In this document: positions 32,906-40,347 of the stretch, piece by piece
How positions within the stretch are numbered: the stretch's first letter is position 1
Layout of the letters: each line of letters starts with the position of its first letter
Notes under the pieces: model-generated
What the model saw: the letters and a program-made list of their open reading frames with translations, nothing else
The model's database searches: none
Told to the model about the DNA's origin: nothing
Origin: Myxococcota bacterium
Lineage (GTDB): Bacteria > Myxococcota > XYA12-FULL-58-9
Reading direction: 5' to 3'
DNA: 40,347 nucleotides
Assembly: GCA_022703175.1 (NCBI GenBank)
Contig: JAKLEG010000005.1
Span: 1-40,347 of the forward strand
Translations under genes and position numbers: made by a program

Positions 32906-33696
32906 TTCGCGCCCACTTCGGCCTCGACCGAAACCCCTTTGCCAACGATAACCTCGCTCTGCTCCCGCAACAGCAGCAGATCTTTGATACCCTGCGTGTC
33001 CATTGCCAGCAGGGCGGCTTGTGCCTCGTGGTCGGCGAACCAGGCACTGGCAAGAGCGTCATCAAACAGGCCCTCGCTCTCCATGACCCCAAACGGCTCA
33101 TCACACCCGTGGTCAACCGCACACTCCACACCTATCACTGCGTTCTGCGCATCCTCTGCCAAGCCTTTCAGATCGACTCCGACGGCCTCGACTTCCACTG
33201 TGAGAAACGCCTCATCGAGGAAGCCCTACGCATCAATCACGCAGGCAAAATGCTCGCCCCCATCATTGATGATGCCCACCTCATCAGCATGCACGACCTG
33301 CGGCGGCTCAGGCTCCTGTTTGACGACTTCCCCAAGAATCACAACCTCATCCTCGTCGCTCAACCCGGCCTCCTCACCTCGCTCGCGCTCATGCCCAACG
33401 AGGATATCCGCAGCCGCGTCACCTATTCCGTCCTACTTCCAAAGCTCGCTCCCGACGACATGGCCAATTTCATCCGGGGCGAACTCGACCGCGTCGCGCT
33501 GCCACATGCGACCTTCTCCGACGACGCACTCCACCTCATCGTGCGCGCGTCCGAAGGCGTACTTCGTCATGCTCGAAACCTTTGCATGGCATCGCTCATC
33601 GAAACAGTCCGCGACCGCGCGCGCACCGTCGACCTCAAGCAAGTCAACCGCGTCCTCTTGCAACCCCATTGGCGCGAGCAACGAGAGGTGTCGTGA
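32902..33696 (+). CDS. TniB/ExeA-like AAA ATPase, transposition partner (264 aa)
   Basis: The protein starts FGLDRNPFANDN, typical of ExeA/TniB-type AAA proteins. It has Walker A GEPGTGKS (about residues 47-54), Walker B APIIDDAHLIS (near 120), and later helices ending in LPHATFSDDALHLIVRASEG and ARNLCMASL, the small AAA lid. Proteins of this group bind DNA and ATP and direct the DDE transposase to a target. The ATG overlaps the transposase stop by four bases (ATGA). Its own stop overlaps the next gene (TGATG). All three are therefore translated as a unit. It is distinct from IstB by its ExeA-like N-terminus. Targeting function is inferred from family. Confidence 0.85.
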   Translation: MIRAHFGLDRNPFANDNLALLPQQQQIFDTLRVHCQQGGLCLVVGEPGTGKSVIKQALALHDPKRLITPVVNRTLHTYHCVLRILCQAFQIDSDGLDFHCEKRLIEEALRINHAGKMLAPIIDDAHLISMHDLRRLRLLFDDFPKNHNLILVAQPGLLTSLALMPNEDIRSRVTYSVLLPKLAPDDMANFIRGELDRVALPHATFSDDALHLIVRASEGVLRHARNLCMASLIETVRDRARTVDLKQVNRVLLQPHWREQREVS

Positions 33697-34097
33697 TGAC
33701 CACTTGCGGGATCTGGCCCACCAGCCGTTGCCTGCTCGCCGTCGTCATCGACGATGACGGGCGCCTCGCTGAAAATCCTCGCAAAGCTTGCTATTCCGAT
33801 GACGCCCGCTGGGCCTTGCTCAACCACATCGAAGCCCAACATGGCCTCGATTGCGCGTTTGTGGTCACAAGGAGCTTCGCAAGGATGGATCCAATCGCGC
33901 AGCTCGCGTCCAGACGCGGCGCACGTGTCATTGTGGTCGCCGACCAATTCGTGCACGACCTGTGTGTCCTCATTGCCCCAACGGCCGTTTCAGCCCGCCA
34001 ACTCGCACTGCTGCTCGCCCGACTGCCGATATGTCCTATCGCTCGACCGCAGCTCAGCGTCATGCAACCTGAGCTTCCGCTCATCGCAACGCCGTAG
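33696..34097 (+). CDS. Third transposon gene, unknown function (133 aa)
   Basis: A small protein starting at the ATG at 33696, which shares its A with the preceding TGA stop. AGAGG precedes it by six bases. The N-terminal stretch CLLAVVIDDDGRLAE looks like a beta hairpin with acidic residues. Then come YSDDARWALLNHIEAQHGLDCAFVV, ARMDPIAQLASRRGARVIVVAD and a C-terminal helix. The pattern of strand with Asp, helix, strand (FVV) and strand (VIVVAD) is reminiscent of a reduced RNase H-like or receiver-like fold, but it has no clear full active site. I cannot name a family. Coupling to the ATPase shows that it belongs to the transposon, perhaps as a regulator or target-selection factor. Confidence 0.55.
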   Translation: MTTCGIWPTSRCLLAVVIDDDGRLAENPRKACYSDDARWALLNHIEAQHGLDCAFVVTRSFARMDPIAQLASRRGARVIVVADQFVHDLCVLIAPTAVSARQLALLLARLPICPIARPQLSVMQPELPLIATP

Positions 34098-34212
34098 GGC
34101 CACCCTGATTGACCTTTTGCGACCACAACTCGGCCATCATCCGACACGCACCGATAACGCGGACCCACACGCTCACTGGCGTCGCAAACCTACGACCACA
34201 ACGGCCAACAAT

Positions 34213-34256
34213 TACGACATCAGCCCAGCCGTCGACCCAAAATCATACGACATCAG
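34213..34256. repeat. Paired 11-bp repeats inside the transposon right end
   Basis: TACGACATCAG occurs exactly at 34213-34223 and 34246-34256, 33 bases apart and in the same orientation. The copy nearer the tip lies 38 bases inside it. Regularly spaced repeats near an end are the usual transposase binding sites of Tn7/Tn5053-like elements. Function is inferred. Confidence 0.5.
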
Positions 34257-34269
34257 TTTTGGAAATCGC

Positions 34270-34294
34270 TACGGCGTCAATTCGGCCGTTAACA
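34270..34294 (-). repeat. Candidate right terminal inverted repeat of the transposon
   Basis: Read on the minus strand, the end begins TGTTAACGG and continues CCGAATTGACGCCGTA, the partner of the copy at 31562-31577. The 5'-TG tip suits DDE elements of this family. It stops nine bases short of the immunity gene's stop codon at 34304-34306. Confidence 0.5.
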
Positions 34295-34303
34295 CTTTCA
34301 ATG

Positions 34304-34621
34304 TTAGGTCGGTTTGACCAGCACGCGGCGAACCTCACTGAAGTAGTAGACCTCGTAGGTCGGGCCGAGAGCCTGTCTTAGCTCAGCCCACAGCCTAAGG
34401 CCCTGAGACTCAAAGGACTCAGCCTCGCCTGTTGATCGGAACCCTGACGCCGCAGGATTTGCTCGATCAAGTGTCAGGTCATAACAACGAGCCCAAGCTA
34501 CAAGCTCATCACACAGATTTGGCGGCAAAGGTAGCGTCGTGGGGTCCAGATTGGCAGGTTCGTCGAGGTCCCACAAAGGGAAGCACTCGTAGTCGACCAT
34601 CAGCTTTAGTCTCTTGCTCAT
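34304..34621 (-). CDS. Probable immunity protein of the Rhs toxin (105 aa)
   Basis: A small acidic cytosolic protein: KRLKLMVDYECFPLWDLDEP, then LPLPPNLCDELVAWARCYD, LTLDRANPAASGF and ELRQALGPTYEVYYF. I recognise a widespread small family with the same layout (M...YD...FPLW....G..DP..LP.S..L...L..W...YD..L....P..SGF). It is often found beside polymorphic toxins. AGGCAAG lies before the ATG at 34621, which comes nine bases after the toxin stop on the same strand, the standard toxin-immunity order. It has no signal peptide, so it would neutralise toxin inside the cell. Immunity function is inferred from position. The gene is intact although a transposon ends just beyond its stop. Confidence 0.72.
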   Translation of the reverse strand: MSKRLKLMVDYECFPLWDLDEPANLDPTTLPLPPNLCDELVAWARCYDLTLDRANPAASGFRSTGEAESFESQGLRLWAELRQALGPTYEVYYFSEVRRVLVKPT

Positions 34622-34630
34622 CTTCTTGCC

Positions 34631-37600
34631 TCACTGTGTCTTGGGCACCGACGCCGGGTTCGCACCAACTACGAAGCCGTTGTCGCCTATCGAAATTGCC
34701 ATACGGTCTGTTTGGCCATTCCACTCAAACTCATAGATGGGCCGCCCGGCGCCGACGCCTTGGCAGCCGACAACTCGGCCGCGAGTAGCTGCGGTCATGA
34801 TCGCATCTGGCAACTCAGCTTCGCCAATTCCTCTCGCAGCAAACTCCGCACCGTGACGCTCGACGATGTGCTGCAATCCCGCCTTGCCGTTGCCCTGCTC
34901 AAGAAACACGATGCGACCATCTGCGGCACGTCGAATGTCCACGATCGCCTCCGGAGTATGCTTGACCCCTGAACGCCGAAGCTCGGCAACAAGCGATGCG
35001 CGCGATTCGGCGAATGACGCTCGGGTCAGCCTTCCACCGCTATATGCCAGCGTGAGGAGCGTGACCGCTCTAAGTCCGTCGCGTGCCCATCCACGCCAAC
35101 CGCCTTCGGCAGTTCCTTCTCCAAGTTTTAGCGTGTCAACTAGACCACCTCCCATTACGACAGCGTAGGTCAAGACGGCCTTTCCCACGATTTCCGGCGT
35201 CGATGATTCGCTAGTTGTCGTTTGCGCAAGGTGATCCAACAACTGTTGCTTGGCACCGTCCCAGTCGCGAGCGATATCCCCTGCGGCCTGCCCCGTTGGA
35301 TCGTTGATGGAGATCGGCCGACTGCGCACATACCCATACAAGTTGCTCTCAAACGGCCTCTTCAACGCCACCCCCGGCTCACCCAAGAACAACGGGTCCG
35401 CGCTCAGCCACCTCGCAAGCCTCGGGTCGTAATACCTCGCCGAGTGATACGACAACCCCGTAGGCACATCGCGTTCTTGGCCAGTGTACGAATACTGCTC
35501 GACATACCGGCTCGCGAAGCGCACCTCGCCGTAGGGATAGTGCTCCGTGCGTTGCAGCTCATTGCCGGCCGGGTCGGTGGTGACGGCCGTGCTACCTTGG
35601 TGATTGCTGTGCAAATAGGTCACCAACTCGCTGTCACCGATAAGCGCCGCCTTAGCTGCTGCGGCGTACAGACGTGCGGCATCGACGGTGCGGTTTTGCT
35701 GTGCTGCCGCGTAGGCATCACGCACATCTATTTGCTGGTCGCCACCTTGGGGGTACAGGTCCGGCAACACCTTGGCCATGAGCGCTGCCGACTCGATGCG
35801 CGCCACGCGGTTGTCGCCTGCCTTTATGTAGGTCGTGGCAATGCCATCGTGCAGCTCGAAGTCACCTGAAAGATAATAGGTTTCGCTGGCACCCTCGCGC
35901 TTCACGATGCGCGTCACGCCGGCATCGTAGCCAAACTCAGCGAGCGTTTGATTGCCCCACCTCACGCCCGAAAGTCGGCCCCGGTGATCCCACCCATAAT
36001 GATGCTGGCCGTGCCACTCCATGTTGCCGGCAGCGTCGTAACGATAATCGGTACTGCCCGCGCGCGTGACCGCATGCGGACCCGCGTTGACATATTGGTA
36101 GTCACCGACATCTTCAGCGCTCAGGCCGCCCAAGCTCGACGTCTTACTCAGCACGTTGTCGATTCGGTCGTACAGGTAGCTTGTGATCTCGGCTGCCACC
36201 CACCCTTCATCCAAGCGAGCCTCGGTGAGGCGATACAGGGCATCGTAACCGTAGGTGGCATTGGCAGTTGGACCCGCAACACTTGGCCGACCGTCCACCA
36301 CCGCGGTGATATTGCCCACGCGATCGTGCGTGTAGGTGTAACTCTGCAACGAGCTGCCGGCGCCCGTGGTGGTGTCGAGCGCATGCAAACGCAAGCGGCT
36401 GTCGTACTGGTTTGCAGTGCGCGTGGCGTTCCCCAACAGCAGATGGTCCAACAAACCCTGCGCGTTGTAGCCAACCTCGGGCACGTAGGGCGGAATGCTC
36501 ACCAAACGGCCGGCGCCATCGAGCGCGCGCGTGAGCTCTCGGCCGTCAGGATAGGCCGTAGAAACTACGCGATCGACATTGTCGTAACCGTGCATCCACG
36601 TGAACGTGTGCGCGCCAATCGTACGTGAGCTGCGAAGCGCTCGCCCGCGAGCGTCAAACCCCATCGCATCGGCGCACTTGAGGCCACCCACAAGCGGGTA
36701 GCGCGTTTCGACCAGCTGCCCTTCAGGATAGGTGCAAAATTCAGCCGCACAGCTCACCGGGGCGTCGTAGACAAACGTAGCCCGCGTGGCGTCGGGCAAA
36801 GCCTCGTCCCAAACCGCGGTCAGGCGATTGGCGGCATCGTAGCTACGCTTGGTCGCAACCCCGCGCGCATCGGTGCTGGTTTCGAGATTGCCCGCAACAT
36901 CGTAGGTGTTGGTGGTGATGCCCGCATCGGCGTCGTCTACCTGCAACAAACGGCCGAGCAGGTCGTAAGCCATCGCGCGGGTATTGCCCGCGTCATCCCG
37001 AACGACGGTCAAACGACCCAACGCATCGTAGCCAAAGCTCGTGCGCACGGGCGCATCGTCTACCGCCAACAACCGGGCGATTTCGACAACTCGGCCCAGG
37101 CCGTCGTTCTTGGTCGTGGTGGGTGTGCTTGCATAGAGACCAGAGCTATTCAGATCTTCGGCATCCCACGTCTCGGTTGTGAGTGGCCGGTAGCGCTGCT
37201 CTTCGATCGATGCCGTGCCATACAAGTCGGCATCAGCATAGGTGGTGCGGGTCGGCCGACCGGTGGCGTCGTAACTCGTGCGCGTGGCCCGCACGCCCAC
37301 CGGAGCCTGCACGTCACATGCGGGGGTGGTGCCTTGATACGGCTCGTAGGTCACACCAGGTTTGCCGAGACTATTCAGGTCGGTGAAACCGCTTACTTGG
37401 TAACGCCCAGGCACCAACAGCGTGCGTTCTTGGCGCTTCTGGCCTTTGCCATCAAAGCACTGCACAACTTCGAGGTCGTACGGCGCGCCGGCCACCGAAC
37501 GTGCATGGGCAACGATCCGGCTTACTGGATCATGAAGCTCATAATCGAAGCTCGTGGTTGGCACATCGAGCGAGTCCCCCGGCTGAGCAATGGCCGCAAG

Positions 37601-40347
37601 ACGCCCAAAAACGTCGTAGCGGTACGCGGTCGTTGCCAATGTCGAATGGGTGTTACCGCCCAGTCGCTGCCACGACGTACTGGTCGCGGGCTGCTCGTAC
37701 ACCGGGTGGTAGCTGAGCTCTTGCGAAAGCGCGTAGCCGTTCAACACCACCTGTTCGCTACGCGGCAGCAGACTGTCGATGTCGTAACCAACCGTGCGGA
37801 GGTTGTCGCGCGCATCGCGCACGGTGATGACATTGCCATCGTCGTCGTATTCGAACCGTTGGGCATTCACGACAGTGTCGCTTGCGACTGACAGCTTCTG
37901 CGTAACCCGCGATACAAGCCCTTTCTGTAAGGTTCCTAACGGCAACCCAACAAACGGTTCGCCATCATAGTAGGTAAGCTCCTCGGTCGCCTGAGTCTCA
38001 TCTGTAGCAAACAGGCGCTTGCGATAGGGCGCGCGCAGCAACCACGGGCCTTCCACTTGGGGCGCCACGAAATCGATAGACTCGGTGCTTTCGTCACCCG
38101 TGCAGGTGGGGCCGCACGGTTCGGTGCTGTTGCTGTTGCAGGCAGTACAGCCTACGCCGCCGATCTTGGTGATACCTTGTTTGCTGGTGCGGGTGCGGTT
38201 GCCATAGCCGTCGTAACTATGGCGTTGCGCAACCTCTACCCATGCCGATTCTGGTTGCCCTTCTTGAATGACCTGCGTCGTGTTCGTTTCACACACAAAG
38301 CGCACACGCGGCGAAAGCGTATTGCTGATGCCCGCAAGCGTACAGTCGTCGTAGTCATGAGTTGTAGATTGCAAGAGCGCGCCGTCGCTCTGGACCTCCT
38401 CAGTAAGAATGAGGCCTTTGCGATACAGGTCTTCGGAACCGATATCGAAGGTGCTTGTTAACTGCCCTGGCGCCACACTTACATCGCCCGGTGTGGTCAC
38501 GGTGACCCGCGCAAAGCCTCGGAACTGCTTTTCGATGCCATCGTAGTAGCCGTCGCTGTAATGCACCGTGCGGATCTGAGAGACATGGGAGAGCGTATCG
38601 TACGCCTCGATCTTGTCGACGGTGAGCATCGGGTGCGGCAGGCGATGCGCCCAAGCACTCGGGCCGCCATCTACGCTCATGTGGGTGACACTGGTGCCGT
38701 AGCCGATTTCGATCACCTTGCCGATACCGTTTCCGATGCGGGTCAAAAGATTCGGGCGCTTGGGATAGAGTTCCAGGTACTGCACCAAACCCGATGGGGT
38801 TATCCACACAATGTCAGTAGAACCCGAACCGTTCATATCAGCGAAGCGCACAGAATTCTGCGGGTCGATGGGTATGTCAGCGCCTACGTCGGTGGCGTCG
38901 ATGCTGTGAACCACACTCTCAAATGCCAAGCCGCGCTGATTCAGGCAGTACTTCACGACGCCCGGAAACACCGCCACGAAATCGGACAGGCCATCGCCGT
39001 TGATATCCACCAAGTCGGCGACCAAGGGACTTGCGCCACCCACATCGCAGGTAAGCGTGCGTACCGTTTCGGCAAAAGCACCGAGGCCGAGATTGGTGCG
39101 GTAGAAAACAGAGGTCGGCAACCCGGGCACGACGAGGGCCGCGTCCTGCATACCATCGCCGTTCATGTCGGCGAGTCGCAAGCCGGTCTGAAAGCCCCAA
39201 TCAAGCGCGTTTGCGGGTTCGATGCTCGTATAGGCGCTGCCATCGCCATTGTTGCGGTAGAACCAGGTGTTCTGGCCGTCGGCAAACATCACGTCGATTG
39301 CGCGGTCGTGGTCGTAGTCAAAAAAGCGCATGTTGCTGTCGTGACTGATATCGGGGAAACCGGTGCCTGGTGCCGCGCCCAACGTCCAGTCGCCCGTGCC
39401 GTGGCCAAACAACGCGACGCTGTTGTAGGCATTCAACAAGTCGGCAAAGCCATCGCCGTTCAAGTCGAGCGTGTGCACGTAGGCCGAAGACAACACCGCG
39501 GCACCACTGCCGGCCACAGTGCTGGTAACAGGCGCAGCAAAGGCATGGCTACCGTCAGCGCCCATCACCCCCAAATGAAAACGATGTTGGCCGGTCGTGG
39601 TATCAAACACGTCGGTAAGACCATCGCCGTTGATATCGATCAGGTCGGCATTGCCGCTCTTGAAATCGACGCCCACGCTCGACATCGTGACGATTTCGGG
39701 CAGATGACAAAGCGCTTGATTGCTGCAGGTCGGGTCGAAGCTGTCGCTGTACGAAAAGGTAAAACGCACAGGGTAGGCCGTGGTGTCGTCGGACCCGTAC
39801 GTCGTAACGGACGCAAGCCGCGACAGGCCGCCACTTTCTTCGGTGGTGTCGTAGCCAAAGTGATAACGCCTGAGCAGCAAGCCCTTCACGGAAACGCTCA
39901 CATCAGAGAGGCGCTTGGCCATCACAACTTCGACACCTGGCTTGGCATCTGCCAGGGCATCGGCGCGCTCTTCGTAGGCCAAATGGGCGGCGTAGCGCGG
40001 CCCGGTGACGGTATCCACCCAGGTGACGCGAGCGAGGTAAGGCGTGCCCTGCTCTTTCACGTAGTCGTAGTGCACGCTGTGGCCCAAAAGATCAGTCAAT
40101 TCGACAAGATAGTAGGCAAAGGTGCCAGCGCGCCCCTCAAGCCTGGCGCTCGGTCGCGAGGTGCCAGCGACATTGGCGCCAAAATAGCCCGTCTGGCCGT
40201 TGGGATATTCGGCCACCCAATAGCCAAAGCAGCCGTTGTTCTGCGCATCCACAAACGTGTAGCGCACGAAGCCGCCTTCAAAGCGCGCGCGATAGGTCGA
40301 CGTACCCGGCAAACGCACCAGTTCCTCGCTACCGTCCATCGCAAAGC
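34631..40347 (-). CDS. Giant SpvB/Rhs-repeat polymorphic toxin, 3' part (over 1900 aa visible, 5' end outside window)
   Basis: The frame is open to the right edge, so the start is missing. The N-terminal visible part (MDGSEELVRLPGT, GGFVRYTFVD) matches the SpvB/TcaC-like module. At least six FG-GAP/VCBS calcium-type repeats follow (DINGDGLTDVF, DLNGDGFADLL, DMNGDGMQDAA, DINGDGLSDFV, DMNGSGSTDIV). Many YD repeats come next (YDALGRLTVVRDDAGN, YDAANRLTAVWDE). The core-associated end is HSNHQGSTAVTT, YSYTGQERD and ARYYDPRLARWLSADP, finishing at DPTG. The last 219 residues are the variable tip. Its end, GLQHIVERHG and later AISIGDNGFVVGA, resembles small BECR-fold RNase-type toxin domains with an H..RH motif. 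Such proteins form a shell that encloses and releases the toxin tip. The tip's activity is a guess. Confidence 0.85.
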   Translation of the reverse strand, partial: FAMDGSEELVRLPGTSTYRARFEGGFVRYTFVDAQNNGCFGYWVAEYPNGQTGYFGANVAGTSRPSARLEGRAGTFAYYLVELTDLLGHSVHYDYVKEQGTPYLARVTWVDTVTGPRYAAHLAYEERADALADAKPGVEVVMAKRLSDVSVSVKGLLLRRYHFGYDTTEESGGLSRLASVTTYGSDDTTAYPVRFTFSYSDSFDPTCSNQALCHLPEIVTMSSVGVDFKSGNADLIDINGDGLTDVFDTTTGQHRFHLGVMGADGSHAFAAPVTSTVAGSGAAVLSSAYVHTLDLNGDGFADLLNAYNSVALFGHGTGDWTLGAAPGTGFPDISHDSNMRFFDYDHDRAIDVMFADGQNTWFYRNNGDGSAYTSIEPANALDWGFQTGLRLADMNGDGMQDAALVVPGLPTSVFYRTNLGLGAFAETVRTLTCDVGGASPLVADLVDINGDGLSDFVAVFPGVVKYCLNQRGLAFESVVHSIDATDVGADIPIDPQNSVRFADMNGSGSTDIVWITPSGLVQYLELYPKRPNLLTRIGNGIGKVIEIGYGTSVTHMSVDGGPSAWAHRLPHPMLTVDKIEAYDTLSHVSQIRTVHYSDGYYDGIEKQFRGFARVTVTTPGDVSVAPGQLTSTFDIGSEDLYRKGLILTEEVQSDGALLQSTTHDYDDCTLAGISNTLSPRVRFVCETNTTQVIQEGQPESAWVEVAQRHSYDGYGNRTRTSKQGITKIGGVGCTACNSNSTEPCGPTCTGDESTESIDFVAPQVEGPWLLRAPYRKRLFATDETQATEELTYYDGEPFVGLPLGTLQKGLVSRVTQKLSVASDTVVNAQRFEYDDDGNVITVRDARDNLRTVGYDIDSLLPRSEQVVLNGYALSQELSYHPVYEQPATSTSWQRLGGNTHSTLATTAYRYDVFGRLAAIAQPGDSLDVPTTSFDYELHDPVSRIVAHARSVAGAPYDLEVVQCFDGKGQKRQERTLLVPGRYQVSGFTDLNSLGKPGVTYEPYQGTTPACDVQAPVGVRATRTSYDATGRPTRTTYADADLYGTASIEEQRYRPLTTETWDAEDLNSSGLYASTPTTTKNDGLGRVVEIARLLAVDDAPVRTSFGYDALGRLTVVRDDAGNTRAMAYDLLGRLLQVDDADAGITTNTYDVAGNLETSTDARGVATKRSYDAANRLTAVWDEALPDATRATFVYDAPVSCAAEFCTYPEGQLVETRYPLVGGLKCADAMGFDARGRALRSSRTIGAHTFTWMHGYDNVDRVVSTAYPDGRELTRALDGAGRLVSIPPYVPEVGYNAQGLLDHLLLGNATRTANQYDSRLRLHALDTTTGAGSSLQSYTYTHDRVGNITAVVDGRPSVAGPTANATYGYDALYRLTEARLDEGWVAAEITSYLYDRIDNVLSKTSSLGGLSAEDVGDYQYVNAGPHAVTRAGSTDYRYDAAGNMEWHGQHHYGWDHRGRLSGVRWGNQTLAEFGYDAGVTRIVKREGASETYYLSGDFELHDGIATTYIKAGDNRVARIESAALMAKVLPDLYPQGGDQQIDVRDAYAAAQQNRTVDAARLYAAAAKAALIGDSELVTYLHSNHQGSTAVTTDPAGNELQRTEHYPYGEVRFASRYVEQYSYTGQERDVPTGLSYHSARYYDPRLARWLSADPLFLGEPGVALKRPFESNLYGYVRSRPISINDPTGQAAGDIARDWDGAKQQLLDHLAQTTTSESSTPEIVGKAVLTYAVVMGGGLVDTLKLGEGTAEGGWRGWARDGLRAVTLLTLAYSGGRLTRASFAESRASLVAELRRSGVKHTPEAIVDIRRAADGRIVFLEQGNGKAGLQHIVERHGAEFAARGIGEAELPDAIMTAATRGRVVGCQGVGAGRPIYEFEWNGQTDRMAISIGDNGFVVGANPASVPKTQ

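Larger units (their letters stand above)
31553..34294 (+). mobile_element. Transposon of the DDE integrase plus TniB/ExeA-like ATPase type, provisional limits
   Basis: Three overlapping genes (DDE transposase, AAA ATPase, small third protein) lie between imperfect inverted ends. Both ends begin TG and share CCGA-TTGAC--CGTA at the same distance from the tip (13 of 16 bases in that core, 15 of 25 overall). Two copies of TACGACATCAG lie inside the right end, like the repeated transposase sites of Tn7/Tn5053-type elements. Flanking bases are CTCCC on the left and CTTTC on the right, not a clean target duplication, so limits are provisional. The zinc-ribbon gene to the left may also belong. Confidence 0.55.

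Noticed and set aside
35222-38461. Several rightward open frames of 100-225 codons opposite the Rhs gene
   Set aside because: They are antisense to repeated YD and FG-GAP modules whose codon bias keeps the other strand open. The translations repeat Val/Arg/His patterns with no domain.

Overview
The window is GC-rich, tightly packed bacterial DNA. The organism cannot be named from it. A SpvB/Rhs giant with FG-GAP repeats, a secreted protein with a NADase-type glycan-binding tail, and DUF433 and DUF5958 genes fit a complex-lifestyle lineage such as Myxococcota, but this is a weak inference. I saw no rRNA, tRNA or CRISPR array.

Region 1 (1-6575) is one side of an integrative element. A tightly overlapping minus-strand operon runs leftwards: excisionase-like HTH, conserved accessory protein, family A DNA polymerase, winged-helix protein, second excisionase-like HTH, and a tyrosine integrase cut by the window edge. 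Diverging to the right are three poorly known genes, the last a zinc-ribbon protein. A gene-free, repeat-bearing stretch (6576-7249) separates it from what follows.

Region 2 (7250-28787) is a defence island. It opens with a DISARM-like pair, a SNF2 helicase (DrmD-like) and an Eco57I-type methyltransferase (DrmMI-like). The expected drmA-drmB-drmC genes do not follow. Instead there is a compact three-gene cassette: an XRE-HTH protein with a nucleoside-deoxyribosyltransferase-like domain, a Ser/Thr protein kinase, and a 408-residue protein of unknown function. On the opposite strand lie a DUF433 antitoxin-type regulator and a PD-(D/E)XK-like protein. The island closes with an operon of a winged-helix-like 501-residue protein, a 1758-residue DEAD/DEAH helicase with DUF1998 and a C-terminal nuclease-like domain, and a DUF262-HNH (GmrSD-like) protein. 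The cassette and its placement are the best candidates for something undescribed. Alternatively, several independent defence systems may simply lie side by side.

Region 3 (28877-30636, minus) holds a secreted glycan-binding-type protein and a DUF5958 protein. Region 4 (about 31.0-34.3 kb, plus) is a transposon of the DDE integrase plus TniB/ExeA-like ATPase type. It has a small third gene, a zinc-ribbon gene at its left side that may belong to it, and candidate ends beginning TG. Region 5 (34304-40347, minus) is the 3' part of a giant SpvB/Rhs polymorphic toxin with its probable immunity gene. The transposon's right end lies 9 bases beyond the stop codon of the immunity gene.
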